NCBI GenBank assembly: GCA_963920765.1
Contig: OY987252.1
Location: 5,379,966 to 5,443,965, forward strand
DNA: 64,000 nucleotides
Direction: 5' to 3'
Source: Ulota crispa
Lineage: Eukaryota; Streptophyta; Bryopsida; Orthotrichales; Orthotrichaceae
In this document: piece after piece, positions 12,630 to 24,405 of the stretch
Layout: each line of letters opens with the position of its first letter
Numbering within the stretch: position 1 is the stretch's first letter
The notes under the pieces: generated by a model
Seen by the model: the letters and a program-made list of their open reading frames with translations, nothing else
What the model was told of the DNA's origin: nothing
The model's database searches: none
Translations under genes and position numbers: made by a program

Positions 12630-13128
12630 TCTAGTCATGGTTGAGTTGTGTAAACCCTAATTGGTCAGAAGTGGTGCTGATCACTTCCATCAAAGTTGTT
12701 AGCAATGCATTGCTAGTTGCAAGGGTAGGATTAGCAACGGGCTTTACGGGTGACCGTAATGTTGACTCTGATCAGACATCCGCCAATACTTGGGTTTCCT
12801 CAGTCAATTGCCATGTCTTCTCTTGCACACTGGCCACCGCTTATTAAATGAATAGCATCTTTTGCTCCGCCTCCCTTTGAGATTTGTCTCTTTGTCGCTG
12901 CAAATCCTCTCTCTCCTGCCTGATTTGATCCCCTTGCTTGGCAATGTCCTTGTTGGCTGCAATCAACATATTCTTAATTTTCAGCTCTCTCTTGTCATTG
13001 TCTCATTGTATTTTATGTTGCAAACGTTCCATTTGCTTGTCAAAGGACAATGGTTTCACCTTTGTTCCGTCCTTCCAATAAGGCGGATCATCCTCCGGCA
13101 CACTATCCTCAATGTCATCAAGGTCAAT
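12630..13128 (-). pseudogene. C-terminal coiled coil of the large gene
   Basis: This part encodes an acidic start (IDLDDIEDSVPEDDPPYW) and then a long charged helix with LSFDKQMERLQHKIQ, KRELKIKNMLIAANKDIAK and QREAEQKMLFI in one frame. Heptad-like Leu/Ile/Met spacing and the Gln, Lys, Arg and Glu excess indicate a coiled coil. In-frame stops follow IQ, FI (two in a row) and LADV, all explicable by lost Gln or Arg codons. The plus-strand hydrophobic frame over 12862-13362 is its shadow. Confidence 0.6.
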
Positions 13129-13522
13129 AGGGTTCTCTTTGCACCATCCGATTCCTACTTTTTCCACCCCTCCATCTTTACTATTACGTCAGCCTCTATC
13201 ATTGTTGCAGTTGGTAACTCCCTAACTTGCACCATTGCGCCTTCAATCCATGTAGCAGGAATGTATGGCTTCTTCTACAATAGTACAGTCTTCCTTGACC
13301 TGCGCTTTGATTGCCGCGTCGGAAATAATTGGCCCATTGTGCACCCCTCCTCCGTAGCTTGAATCTCTAGCGCCGGGTTTTTGGATGCATCCACTTGCAT
13401 GGCCTACACATTGCTCGATGAAACTCCTCCCGTAGCATCCTTGCCTGCGGCACCAAACCTCGTTGGTGTCGCGTACTCACTTGTAGCTCCAATCCCCACT
13501 ACTGTGGCACCCTCACTCGCTG

Positions 13523-13741
13523 CTGTGCGTTCACACCCGCTAATCCGATCCCCGCTATTGTGGCCATCACACTCGCTTCTCCACTCTTCGCTGCTGTGGC
13601 GATCACACCCGCTGCTCCGCTCTTCGCTGCTAGGGCAATCACACCCGCTGCTTCGCTCTCTGCTGCTGTGGTGCGCTCACTAGCTGCTCCAATCACCGCT
13701 GCTATGGCAACCTCACCTGCAGCTCCAATCCTTGTTGCTGT
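13523..13741 (-). repeat. 36-bp in-frame tandem repeat, 12-residue Ala-rich units
   Basis: About six units of 36 bp encode variants of AAKSGAAGVIAT. The best two copies are almost identical. Since 36 is a multiple of three, the repeat keeps the frame of the large gene, and units can be gained or lost without breaking it. Diverged units continue after a frameshift near 13505 (VVGIGATSEYATPTRFGAAG). Confidence 0.65.
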
Positions 13742-15519
13742 AGCGTCCTCATCCATGGCTTTAGTCCTTGCTGATAGGATTTCCCTTGCATCTATCTCTT
13801 TGTTTGGAATGCAGTTTGCCCGGACAACCTCCGACGCATTCACCAACACGTTGTCCATCTTGCTTGCCCAGACCTTTTCTAAAGCGTCCACTCCCGCGGC
13901 CCCCATCTCGCTCACTAGAACATTTTTGAACACATCCATCCCCGATGCCTAAATTTTGCTCGCCGAGTACATTGACGCAACCAAATGCGCCACCTCCACA
14001 ACACTTAAGGGAACTTCTTCCTTCGCAACTCCAAGCATGCACGTTGGTACCATCTCCGGCGATTGCTCTTGCGCGGTTTCTATTCTAGTCATTGGGATTT
14101 CTGCAAACTTTAAACTTGATTGTGGCAGCTTTTGTGCTGCGGACTCCACCGACGGTCCTCTTGTCTATTGCAAGCACACTTTCTGAACCTCTCATTGCGG
14201 ACAAGGAACTTGACGTTGCTTTGCTGTGAGCTCACCTACTATTAGTAGAAGGGCTCCTACATTTGCAACTGCTATGACTAGCGGATTTTTGAGGACTTCT
14301 TCCTCTATATACCTTTGATGGCCCATTGAACAAAACGTCCTCCTCCACGACATTTTCCTTGTTCCTGTCACCTTCCTGTGGAGTGGAGAAGTAAGTTCCA
14401 ATGACAAGTTTCTCTATAGGAGTGGGCATCACTAATGCATCGTCCTCATCATTGTGCTGATCAAGGTCACTGTCATCAAGATCCGTCTGCGTTGAAGAAT
14501 AGCCGTCACTGTTAGCCAGTACATTTACAAGAGAAGGGACTCTCCGATTGAGGCCAGACACCTTGCTTAGTATCGTCCTATTCACATTGTCTAGCATGGC
14601 CACCTCTTGAAATGGTTCCATTGGGTTGACGTCACTCGGGGAGTTGTTGAATCTACTCTGCGCATGTGGAGGTGCCTACTCTTCATCCTCATTGTGCTGA
14701 ACAGCAGGGCTGTCATTGTGATCATTAAGGTTCCTAATGGGAATGGAAACCATTGTATCCGCAGGAGGGCTTGCATCAAGGTTCCTTGACGCAATGCCAC
14801 AACATGTTTTGTCTAACTCAGTAGAGCCCAAATCCAATTGCCATTGCGTACCATTAAAATGTAATTCTACTGGTATGCCTTGTGTGTCGTCCACCTCGGG
14901 CATGGGCTAACTGCCACTTCCAAGCATTACATCCTTAGCTACCGGACTGGGCTCCCTTCATGTGCCACCTCCTCAACGGAGGGGGTTCTTTCTAAAGTGT
15001 CTGCTGCAGCAATTGTAGTGATATGTTTTGGACCTATTTGTGGGATAATTGGCTCAATCACTTCTAATGATTCATCCAATAGCCTATCGTCCGTCAGAAT
15101 GCTGGAATCAAATAGATGTGGTTGTAATTGGGTACCTAGCTGATGAGTTGCCGTGATGAAGTTGGATAGCAACTTCGCCGACCTGTCCTTCGACGGCAAT
15201 AGCAAAGACACCATCTAGAGACCAAACATCTGCATGCACATAATGAAAGTCAACTTTATTGTCCTCTCAAACACATGACCCTAAACTATAGACAACAACA
15301 CGTAGAGCTAGAATGCTGATCAACCGTCAAATGCCCAAAGACAATGTGGTCACCACAATTCCTTTGGATGATGGTTTGTGCCCATTAAAACTCCAGAGCA
15401 TAGATTATCATTTGGCCTTTTGTCAAACAAACTTAATATGCTCACTTAATGTAAGAAGCTATAAATGACTAACAACAAATAAATGTGCAATTAAGTATAG
15501 TGGCGCATATCATGGGCTT

Positions 15520-17057
15520 CTTGCCAGTAAGTATAGTGCAAAAAGTGGCTCCATCCTTTGCAACCTGCCTAATGTAGCGCATGTAGGTCTCCATACGTAG
15601 TTCCTTGTTGGATGCGCCAACACTTGCCTTTATACAAAACGCCTCAAGCTACCAAATTGAGGATCCCACGTCTCTAGTACTAAGGGCTATCTCACATGTA
15701 CATCCGCTTTTTGAGAAGATAGGATGGCTATCAACGTGCCTCCTTCATGAGCCGCCCTAAAGGTTGAGCCCTTCAGATTCTTCTCAGCCATTTCTGTGAT
15801 ATACCGGCTAAGTAGGGTATTGTAGTCAATAAAAAACCTATTCTTCATGGCTTTGAACTTCTTTTGGTCCTTCGTATAATATATCACCATCCATTGCAGC
15901 ATTGATTGTAGGGATAGCCACAAGCCACCACCGTCAACCGACAATGGTTGAAAGACCGTGCGCCACGGCAATTGACAAGTCGTGTTGCTATCATCATCCA
16001 CCGGGGCCGGAACCTTCCTCAAATCCATTACACCTCCGCATATCAACTCCAACGGGGTGATGGACACCTCCACTTTCACAAAGTTTGTGCCCAAAATGGT
16101 CTTGGTATAGAATGTTGGGTGCTTGCAGTCTTCTTCTCCATACACCACCACCTTGGGTGGGTTAACCTATCAGGTAGAAGGTGCCCGGTGCAAAATACGT
16201 ATCATCTTGGCAGCACATGAATCCGGCAATGGCAATCTTTTCTTCTCCGTCACCACCACGTTGGCTTGGCCCAAGAATTTTGACCCTGCCCGCCTAATCT
16301 ACTCTATTATGTGTAGGGAATTGAAGCAAACCGCCGACTTCAGCTTTTTCCAACGGCCCAGTCGCACAATGCCACTTTTGGAGATGAGCGGATCTTCCTT
16401 GTTGTCTAAATATCTGTCCATCAATTTCAACAGGTAATTCTTCCACCTCCTCCTATTTGTCCAACCTTTCAAGTTCACATTTGTAGTGTAATTTCCTACC
16501 TTTCCAAGGTATATTTTGGGAGGTCTCAGTCTCCAACGCCTGTTGTTCTTGTTGTTAGCGGCGCAGCCCGCTAAAACCTTCTTTGCGCACTCGAGCATAG
16601 CGTTGTCATCCAAGCCAAACTTGATTTTGAAGGTGTTCAATCCCCACGCCTATGGTATAAATTTCTTGGCTTTTTTGTCTATCACCTCCCAATAGAATTC
16701 TCTTGTGGAGGCATTGTACAGCTATCCTTTGGTATGAGCCATGAAAACATGTAGCCATGTGAGCCAAACTTGCTCCAAAGCTGTAACTAAAGGCAACTCC
16801 TCTAGGATCTCACGCCTACTTACAGTCCTCCTTTGGAATTGAGCAAATACGTTCAACATCATATTCATGAATACCTGCACATCAAAGTTGCAATTGTAGG
16901 GTAATAAGTAAGCTGCCTTGACCAAATATGTAGAACAAGATCGATGGGTACATGCAGTACAAAAACAACGAGCGCAAGGTTTTAACATTGCAATTATTTG
17001 AAATCTAGGGACAACATTGTACCACAGACACGGGGCAAGACTGCAATGACCAAGCAA
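15520..17057 (-). pseudogene. Middle region of the large gene, unrecognised domain
   Basis: A single frame runs from 17057 to 15687 with isolated stops, then shifts by one base near 15690 and goes on to about 15520 (RMETYMRYIRQVAKDGAT). Marked features are a Cys/Leu-rich start, KGxLYNASTREFYWEV, a KFGLDDNAMLECAKKVLAG helix, the basic RRWRLRPPKIYLGKVGNYT, WTNRRRWKNYL, and a Val/Thr-rich part (TILGTNFVKVEVSITPLEL). Trp and basic residues are dense, so nucleic-acid binding is possible. No known family is assigned. Confidence 0.5.
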
Positions 17058-17279
17058 AGCATTTGGACACCAACCCTCACAAAGCTCAAGACACAGATAT
17101 GACCTCTAGTGATAAAGATGCACTTGACAAATTCCGAAAAGGTGCTCAAATTCCATTTTGCAACCTTTGGGTCTGTCTTCTTATTCACCTTGCAAATGCA
17201 AGCTACCGGCGGACGGTCCATGCCCTCTCAAATTTCTTGTCCATGTCGGAGGTACAACATTGGATCGGGTAATGCGAGT

Positions 17280-17760
17280 GTCAACATGCTCTAAGCGTTG
17301 AGACGTTGGGAATGTTCCACGAGACGACTATTGTTGTTAGAATACACAACATGGCACTTGCATTTCTAATATCCCGCCTCAATTGTTGGTGCTATATTCT
17401 TGTCCGCAAAGAGCTCCACCATTGCTTGGTACGTGTGCTGACCATTGATTATCATAAACTTCTTTGGGGTTACCTGAATCCCATCAACCATTCAAGGCCT
17501 TCCACCAACAAGCATCACCGTCAGGTTGGGTACCTTCATCCTAAAATTGAATCTTAGGAGTTGCTTCAAGTATAGGACATGCTCTCCATGAAGAGGTTGA
17601 CACTTCTTCAAAGCAGGTGCAATGGTTAACTTAGAGACTGCTATATCAAATGGTTTGTCGAGGCCGTAAATGTATATATCTTTGAAAGCCCTCCAAGCAG
17701 CTTTCCTCTGCTTCATGACGGTGGTATGATTTGCTGGTTCAAAATATTGGCCTTTTGGAG
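17280..17760 (-). pseudogene. ParB/sulfiredoxin-like segment of the large gene
   Basis: After FKDIYIYGLDKPFDIAVSKL the frame shows the ParB-like order: a short strand (SKLTIAP), KCQPLHGEHVLYLKQLL helix, a strand pair (NLTVMLV...DGIQVTP), and KKFMIINGQHTYQAMVEL at 17455-17402. INGQHTYQA corresponds to the I-x-G-x-H/R-R-x-x-A signature of ParB N-terminal and DGQHR-type domains, whose members bind nucleotides or modify DNA. One TGA (near 17490) and one TAG interrupt it. This is a motif-level call. The His and Gln of GQH are present, but activity cannot be judged. Confidence 0.45.
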
Positions 17761-17918
17761 TGGGGTGCTACATTAGCAAATTTTGCCACCAAAGTTGGAG
17801 AACGCGAAATTTACAGTACGAACCTTGCTCAGCAAAGCGTCCGGACATTGGTTCCTCTCTATTAGCGCCTTCTTCCTTGTCGTCAAACTTGTCAAGGTCA
17901 TCCAACTCGTCAGAGTCC

Positions 17919-18476
17919 TCAGAGTTGTCCTGAGAATCTTCTTCCTTGTCCGCCGCCCCCACAAACCGCTCTTGCCCTCTCAACCGGCTTTTCTTCATCT
18001 GCCTCATCATTGTCCTTATTATCCTCCTCATTGTCCTCCTTGTCCTTGTCATTTTCCTTGTTGTTGTTATCCTTGTCATCATCCTCATCGTCCTGTACTT
18101 CCTCCTCTTGCCGCAAAACACCCTTGCTTGTGGATGCCCCCTCCCCCCTTGCAATCATATGACAATCAATGACCTCCTCCGTGCTACCGCCACTACCTCC
18201 TTCGGCATTATTAACCTCCTCATTGTCACCTCCACTGGGACTTTGTTCTACAACAATTTCATTGTTTGACCTATTGTCCTCATTGTCGTCGTCATTGCCA
18301 ATTGCTGTACGCCTCGCAGGATGTGGGTTTGGATTTCCCATGTCCTCAAAGTGCACCCTTGCAGACTTATTGGACTTGGTAAGGGCCCCTTTGCAAACTC
18401 TAGCGCTAGCTCCTTCATTGCAACCTGGTGCTCTATTGTGGGTAAGTTTGTCCTCACTACCAGAACTCCATTGCAT
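17919..18476 (-). pseudogene. Acidic low-complexity part of the large gene
   Basis: The frame encodes NDDDNEDNRSNN, then DDEDDDKDNNNKENDKDKED and related Asp/Glu/Asn/Lys runs, then a basic end. It is probably a disordered acidic linker. The plus strand over the same bases shows a Val/Leu/Ile-rich frame that is only its shadow. Repetitive GAN/AAN codons (tcntcnttgtcc on the plus strand) suggest growth by slippage. Confidence 0.5.
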
Positions 18477-18996
18477 GCTGCGGCTCTATTGCCTCCCAAA
18501 TTTGTGGCTTGTGCTGTAGAAGAGTCCAGAGGCACCCTTGCTCTCGTTGGCAGTGTCTTCTGAGGACGCTCAACCAAGGAGCATGGAGGAGCTCTAGATG
18601 AGCCTCCCGCTTGCCATTCCTGTACATCTTGCTTACTCTTTGTACCGCGGTTCTATGCGGGTTGCACATGCCGCAGCTCGGTTGGACACAACCTTGACTC
18701 TGCATTACGTGATGGGACACTTGGGGTAATGGACACGTGGCGGCCTAACACCGACACACTACTTTGTTGGAGCTGCGTAGGTGCTGATGGAGGCGCTGCT
18801 GACACCCGCGCAAACACAATAGCCGGTGCTTTGAATGTAACTGGTCTAACCATGCTTGCCAAAGCAGACGTGGATGACGATGACTCTTTCCCGCTCACAC
18901 TTAAGCCAGTTCCCCGACCCAGCGGCAGTTGCACACCACCACTAACCAAAATCACAGCATTCACATTGCCAACAATGGAAGATGTGCCCACCAGGG

Positions 18997-19662
18997 TCAT
19001 TGCGGGAGTGACAAGAGTACGCTATGATGCCTCGGCAATAGTTGCCCAATTATAGGTGGTGGTGGTGGTGCTGCTCTCACCCTAACATTAGCCTTAGGAT
19101 TCTTTTCTAGCCTCACATTCATGAACGCCGCTATGTACAGCAAAACAGAGAGTGTGGCCTTCAATTCTATTGCATTTGTCTCCGTCTCAAGAACCCTGTG
19201 GTTAGCAAAATCGCCAAGAACGCCAGAGCATGTCATACCCTCTTCAATGGCAGTGATACTGTCCATTAGGTCAGTATGCTGAAAGGGGTCAATCGCCAAG
19301 TCTAACATGATGCTAGCCTTGGCGTCTGTGGCATTGCACACATCTAAGACAATGGTGGACCTCCTCACCCAAACGTTTATGACCATGATACAATCCACGG
19401 GCTGAAGTTTGGGGTCCTCTTCATCTTTGTTGTCTTCAAGTGGCAGCACCATTGGCCTCAACTTGACGCTGCGCTTACCATTCTTGGTATTGACTTCCAC
19501 CTTGATTGACCAAGGACAAGGGCCTGTTGTTTGGCGCAAAACCACATCTTTTCCACCGGATGTAAATTCATACGGTGCCTTGCCGCTTTGAGGGCTAACT
19601 TGTAGTTCTTCCTCAAGCTGCCTTGCAGCTTGATACATTTCTCTGCAGTAGCCTAATTGCAA
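18997..19662 (-). pseudogene. N-terminal exon of the large gene
   Basis: This is an unbroken 221-codon frame. It starts with REMYQAARQLEEELQ, followed by a strand-rich domain (WSIKVEVNTKNGKRSVKLRP, VDCIMVINVWVRRSTIVLDV) and a helical end (ELKATLSVLLYIAAFMNV), then Pro-rich sequence. Just upstream the minus strand reads ...ctattttgcaattag, a possible splice acceptor, so the true start may lie in an exon near 21.6 kb. It has no recognised family. Confidence 0.5.
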
Positions 19663-19671
19663 AATAGAAAT

Positions 19672-21624
19672 TTAGAACATTCCAGTTCAAACTTTGGTTG
19701 TCCATAGTGAAAACATATAATTCCATGTATACCTGAATGAAGAAAGAAAATTAACCGCTTTTGTTGACTTCATTGCCACCAACTGCACCAGAGATACGCT
19801 AGGCGCGATAATCTACGTTGTTTTCTTCACTTGCATGGCAAACAATTTTCACTTCAAACAGGGTTAGGGTTGACATGAACCATACAACAAATTTGCTCTC
19901 ATCATTTGTTTACTCTTACATTTTATTGGGTGGTCAGGAGTGGATTCCCAAAAACGAGAACTTATCAGTCACCCTAATAGTTGACACTCAACTATCAATT
20001 TCTTGTGGGAAACATTGTATTGCCATCTTCATGGTTGATATGCGACCGTCACAAATTTGAGGACAACATTGTACCACTATCCTCACGGTCGCTACATGAT
20101 TGCCATGTGTTCATGGACAATACTATCACCCTACCATTAGGGTTACTATATTACCATTGTGTACTCATTCACAGCGTTATTCGACCACCTTCATAGATAT
20201 AAAGTAGCCAACCTCTACCTTGCAAAAACCCATTTTTGTCTCAAGAGGAAAATTGTAACTAATGAAGTGTTTATTGCTTGGTTACCATGGTTCTCTGCAA
20301 AAAAACATTCCTACACTCAATTTCAAATTCAACATCAACAACAATCTTGAGGGCTACATAGTCATACCTGAATAGCACCAATAAAAAGGAGCTATAGTTG
20401 CAGCTTTCACAAGCAAGGGTTTTGCACTCAGTTCTATTGCCCCAAACCTTCTATTAACTAATTTCTTTGCAAACACGTCTTCTCTTGGCAAATTGCCACA
20501 ATTCCAGCCACACTGCTCTACTAGCCATATCTTCTCGGTAGCTCTACTTTAGGAGACAAGCCATATTGAGAGAAAACATGATCCAGCCCGTCAATGTCAA
20601 TTCATTGTTAGGAGGTTGATTAAACCATCTCAATATATTCACCTCCTTGTCACAACAATTGAGATGAACACTTTGACACTGACACAATCCAAAGTTCATC
20701 CTTCCATCCTAGCCAATTTCCATCTACTTGTCCAACACCCAACCCTCTCCGTCCGTTTGAAAGTGACAATGGTGTTGCTAAAAAATAAACGGTCCCTCAA
20801 TTTGTTTACATGGAAAATGTTCTATTAGTTCCAATTTAGTTTCATTTCTTTTACTAATTTTGTAATATATATATTGGTGTATAAGCAAATGCATATTCTA
20901 CAATTATCATGGAGAGAAATACGCTGCTTCCTACATTCCAATGGTGTATGGCTCTACTGTGGACATTCCCTTAAATTCAATTCAAAGTGACCGTGGGTGA
21001 TGTATGTGAATTGTATGAAATTTAAGAAACATTAGTTTGTTCATCAATGTAATGTCACTACAACCCTTTCCCGCATCCATGCATTGAAATTCAAAGGGAA
21101 TGGTCATACACTTTGTTCAACCAATTCCGACAAAAGGAGGACTTTGCTAAATTCAATGTAACAGTAACTCCAAGAAATGAATCACACAAGGGCAACCTAT
21201 CACGCAAAGCCTTTGCACCAAATCCATGGTAACAAGGACCAATTTTTTGGAAAATATGGGTTTGTTTCAGGTTCAGAAAAGCACTACATTTTTGGAGACA
21301 CTAAAAGAGCAGCTAATGTGATACATTTTCTCAGTGACAAACCCAATTGAAATGCATGTCATACCTCAAGTGAATTTGCATTCCACCAAAGCGAATGGAC
21401 TTCGGCGACGGAAGAAACCCACCTCTTTGGGCACAATGTATCACGAGAACCCTAAAAATGGACAACGACAGGAGTTAAAATTCAACCCCGACTAAGCAGC
21501 GTTCATTGCCAGCTCCAACTTCAAATTGCATACGAACTACTCCCTTCATGCATCATGCATACGTTTTGAAGCCAAAATGGAATGCTCTGTTACGCTCATA
21601 CCGGCCTGCAAGCGCAGAACTTAC
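19672..21624 (-). other. Possible 5' intron of the large gene
   Basis: No coding signal is visible in about 1.95 kb between an acceptor-like CAATTAG near 19,650-19,670 and a donor GTAAG at 21620-21624 (minus strand). It may equally be ordinary non-coding sequence. Confidence 0.25.
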
Positions 21625-21860
21625 CTGATTAATTGCAATTGCAATGAAGTGCCCTTGCTCTCTCCTTTCACAACATCTAACGTGTCATTGACAAAATGCA
21701 GGTCGTCACTTTTGCAAAACTTTGTCTATTGTGCCACAAACTTTGCTGACACTGAGGTGCCGGCCACAATTGCAGGTATAGCTCCCCTCCTGCAAGCACG
21801 TCTACATGAATGGTTTACCCAATTCTATCCCTTGAGAACCTATCGCATTTGCTCACAAGT
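21625..21860 (-). pseudogene. Candidate upstream exon
   Basis: On the minus strand a frame reads NWVNHSCRRACRRGAIPAIV, then GTSVSAKFVAQ, a TAG, and KSDDLHFVNDTLDVVKG to LQLQLIR, directly followed by GTAAGT. The composition and the single stop after Gln resemble the downstream gene. Linking it to that gene is inference. The plus-strand frame over 21526-21918 is then a shadow. Confidence 0.3.
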
Positions 21861-22499
21861 GAGTGTCCAAAAGGCATCTAAATTTCAAATCCCACTTTGC
21901 ATACTCGGCAGCAACTAGAGCTAGAATCAAAACAAGAATGCGCTAGAAACAACGATGATGTATATTGCCGCCTCATTGCTCTCAATTGAGCTGCTTGCAA
22001 CTACGCCAACAGGTGTGCAAACGAACTAGAGTTCAGCCAATCTTCGCCGTCATGACCTTCCGCTGCAATCAAGCACAATGATTACCCGCCGCAATGTGCT
22101 GAGCAGGCTAACTCAGCAACTGGCGGGTGCAATGATGGCAACCTGCCTACTCGGTTCCTAGGTCATCCACTATTACAATGATTAATCACTACCATTAAAT
22201 CAACATCTGTCCCAGATTGGCAGGTGAGCTAGTACTTAATTTACTAAGCCCAATAATTCCCATATTAACCACATCTTTGTGGTTTCCACTTTGCAAAATG
22301 GAATATTTACCTTGAGTTTGCTTTCTCTCAAACACAACTGGGCCAATGGCCATGATGGGAATTGAATGTGGAATTCTATTAAAATAACATGGCTGTCTCA
22401 TGAAAACGTGGGTATGTGCTTAAATCTATCTATCAATGTGCTCAAATCTATCTAGCTACTAGTATATAGGCACATGCTTTGCATGAATTGGACATGTAT

Positions 22500-22930
22500 G
22501 GGTAATGCAACATTCTATTCTACAAAAAAATAACATCTCACAAATTGTTTGGTCTAAAGTCTAATCCTAATGTATTTTACATAAACTCAAATATCTCACA
22601 ATTGGTTTAGAATCTAACCTTGATGCACTATCATTTTGGTTCTTCTTGGAAACCAAAAGTGGTAATAGCCCTAGTCACAATGCTCTTATTTTATACTTTG
22701 CTAGAGGGCATTTGGTATTCTGTTGGTTCTCTAACAAGTGATTGAAAGGTGTTTGGTGTTCCATATTTGAGGCATCCTTTATGTTTCAACTTCCACCAAA
22801 AAGTTCTAGAAGATTTTGGAGAAGAATATGGCTAGAGGGTGCTTGGTGTTAGGTATCTAAGGCATTTTTATAGCTTCTACTTCCACCAAAAATTTCTAGA
22901 AGGTTCTAGAATAGGGAGCGGAGTCAATAA
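22500..22930 (+). repeat. Left terminal inverted repeat
   Basis: It matches the reverse complement of 23965-24402 throughout, with many substitutions and small gaps. It contains two ccaccaaaaa...tctagaag blocks, themselves a short internal duplication. Confidence 0.7.
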
Positions 22931-22974
22931 GGGTTAGGCTCCCACCTAGTAGTATAGATATAACAAAAAACAAT

Positions 22975-23525
22975 TTACCCATTCGGCAATTCTTCTACTG
23001 CAGTGTTTTTATCACGTGGGTAAACAAACTTCCATGGATAAAAACTTGGTTGGATAAAAGAATTCCATGGGTAAAACTTTGTGTATGTAAGAACTTGCAT
23101 GAGAAATAAAAGTATTGGTAAAAAATTGTATGTGTAAAAAAGTGCATGAATAAATAACAAAAAAGCAAACAAATTGCGTGTGTAATAAACAATAGTATAT
23201 AAAAAAATTGAGTTAGTAATTACAATGTGGGTACAAAAGCTGTGTTGGTAGAAAATAAATAAATAAAATTGCCACAAAATTTTTTCTTGCTCTTTTTATA
23301 GCATGGGAATTAAACTCTATGGGTGTAGAACAAAAAATGCTTTACTAAAAGGGAATCAATTGTAAACAAAGATAAATAATTTATTGCATGGATGAAGTTT
23401 GAAATTGGAGTGCGCATACAAAATGTTATAATGGTTTTCATGCGGGAATAATTTTTTGTGTAATTTGGCTTAAGATTAAATTGTAACCCATTGGAACAAT
23501 GGTTGCTTACAATAGTTTATTGATA
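22975..23525 (+). repeat. Dispersed repeat built of GTGGGTAAAA-like units, copy 1
   Basis: Degenerate short units (catgggtaaaac, gtgtgtaaaaaag, gtgggtacaaaagc) are followed by unique-looking sequence with ctctatgggtg and gtaaacaaagataaataatt. The same order recurs at 40885-41430. It lies inside the long-TIR element. Confidence 0.5.
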
Positions 23526-23964
23526 ACTGAGTTTGTTTAGTTATTTTCTTCAAATGCATATATTTCCAATCATAATAGGGAATAGGTTTGGATAATATTT
23601 TAGCAAACCAATACTAGGCAACGTGGCATAAAATTTACATAAATTTTGACGTCAAATTTGGGGTTCTTCAAGTGACCCAAAAATTCAAGAATTTGAATTA
23701 TGTGATTTGCCTAAAAACTTGATGGAAGTTTCCCTTTGAAATTTTCAAGGATACAAAGGACATTGTACCCTTAGAGATTGTTCCTTTCTTCGATGTGAAG
23801 AAGTAGCAATGAGCAGGGGGATCCTATAGAATAATATAAAGTTAGTCATATGGAATGTTAGGGACTTTGAAGTTCAATTGTTTGAATAAAAGCTAAATTA
23901 CACTTGAGAGTTCATTTCAATCTATGCTAATGAGTTGGAGCTTAACCCTCATTGAATCCATGCC

Positions 23965-24402
23965 CTATTCTACAAACTTCAATAAACTTTTGGTGGAAGT
24001 AGAAGCAATAAAAACTACCCTAAGTACAAAACACCAAGCACCCTACAACCATGTTATTTTAGAAAATCATTTACCACTTTTTGGTGGAAGTTGAAACAGT
24101 AAAGAATGCCTCAAACTAGGAACACCAAACACCATCCATCCAACCATGTGTTAGAAAACCAACAAAATGCCAAGGAGGCCAAGGGCCCCTTTGCAAAGTA
24201 TATAAGAGTACGAATGTGGCATTGTGATTAGGGCAATTACTACTTTTGGTTTCCCATGAGAAATTAGTTGTGCATCAAGGTTAGATTTTAAACCAATTAT
24301 GAGATTGACCTTTTGTAAAAAACAATGGGATTAGACTCTACACCATTTGGATTACAAGGTGTTGTTTTTCTGTGAAGTTGAATGTTGCATTACCCACACA
24401 TT
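23965..24402 (-). repeat. Right terminal inverted repeat
   Basis: The inverted partner of the left arm. Both ttttggtggaag blocks and the terminal gttgcattaccca are kept. Divergence between arms indicates an old insertion or loss of homogenisation. Confidence 0.7.
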
Positions 24403-24405
24403 ATG

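Larger units (their letters stand above)
12630..19662 (-). pseudogene. Very large broken gene with ParB/Srx-like segment
   Basis: Reading leftward from 19662, coding-like sequence is nearly continuous to about 12630, interrupted by many in-frame stops and a few frameshifts. Order: an N-terminal region (18997-19662), a Ser/Thr/Pro-rich part, an acidic Asp/Glu/Asn tract (17919-18476), a ParB/sulfiredoxin-like segment (17280-17760), an aromatic and basic middle part (15520-17057, with FYWEV, WAWGLNTFKIKFGL and RRWRLRPPKIY), acidic linker (14232-15214), an Ala-rich 12-residue repeat (13523-13741) and a coiled coil (12630-13128). It could be two adjacent genes. The stops sit where Gln, Trp or Arg would fit (WEVIDKKAKKFIP*AWG). 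The frame is GC-richer than its surroundings. I do not recognise the whole protein. A mobile-element origin is inferred from its company and decay. Confidence 0.6.
22500..24405. mobile_element. Non-autonomous element with long terminal inverted repeats
   Basis: The left end (tgggtaatgcaacattc, from about 22500) and the right end (gaatgttgcattaccca, to about 24402) are inverted copies, and the match continues inward for about 430 bp on both sides. Shared blocks include ggtttagaatctaaccttga, caacttccaccaaaaag and gggtgcttggtgtt. The roughly 1-kb interior has no coding sequence. Long TIRs without a transposase fit a foldback or Mutator-like non-autonomous element. No convincing target-site duplication was found, and similarity may extend slightly beyond the stated ends. 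Confidence 0.7.

Noticed and set aside
12862-13683. Hydrophobic and Ser/Leu-rich open frames on the plus strand
   Set aside because: They are shadows of the coiled-coil and Ala-repeat coding sequence on the minus strand.
17783-18269. Val/Leu/Ile-rich membrane-like proteins on the plus strand
   Set aside because: They are antisense to the Asp/Glu-rich tract; simple GAN/AAN codons give Leu/Val/Ile on the other strand.
21526-21918. 130-codon plus-strand gene
   Set aside because: The opposite strand over the same bases gives a more protein-like frame ending at a GTAAGT donor.
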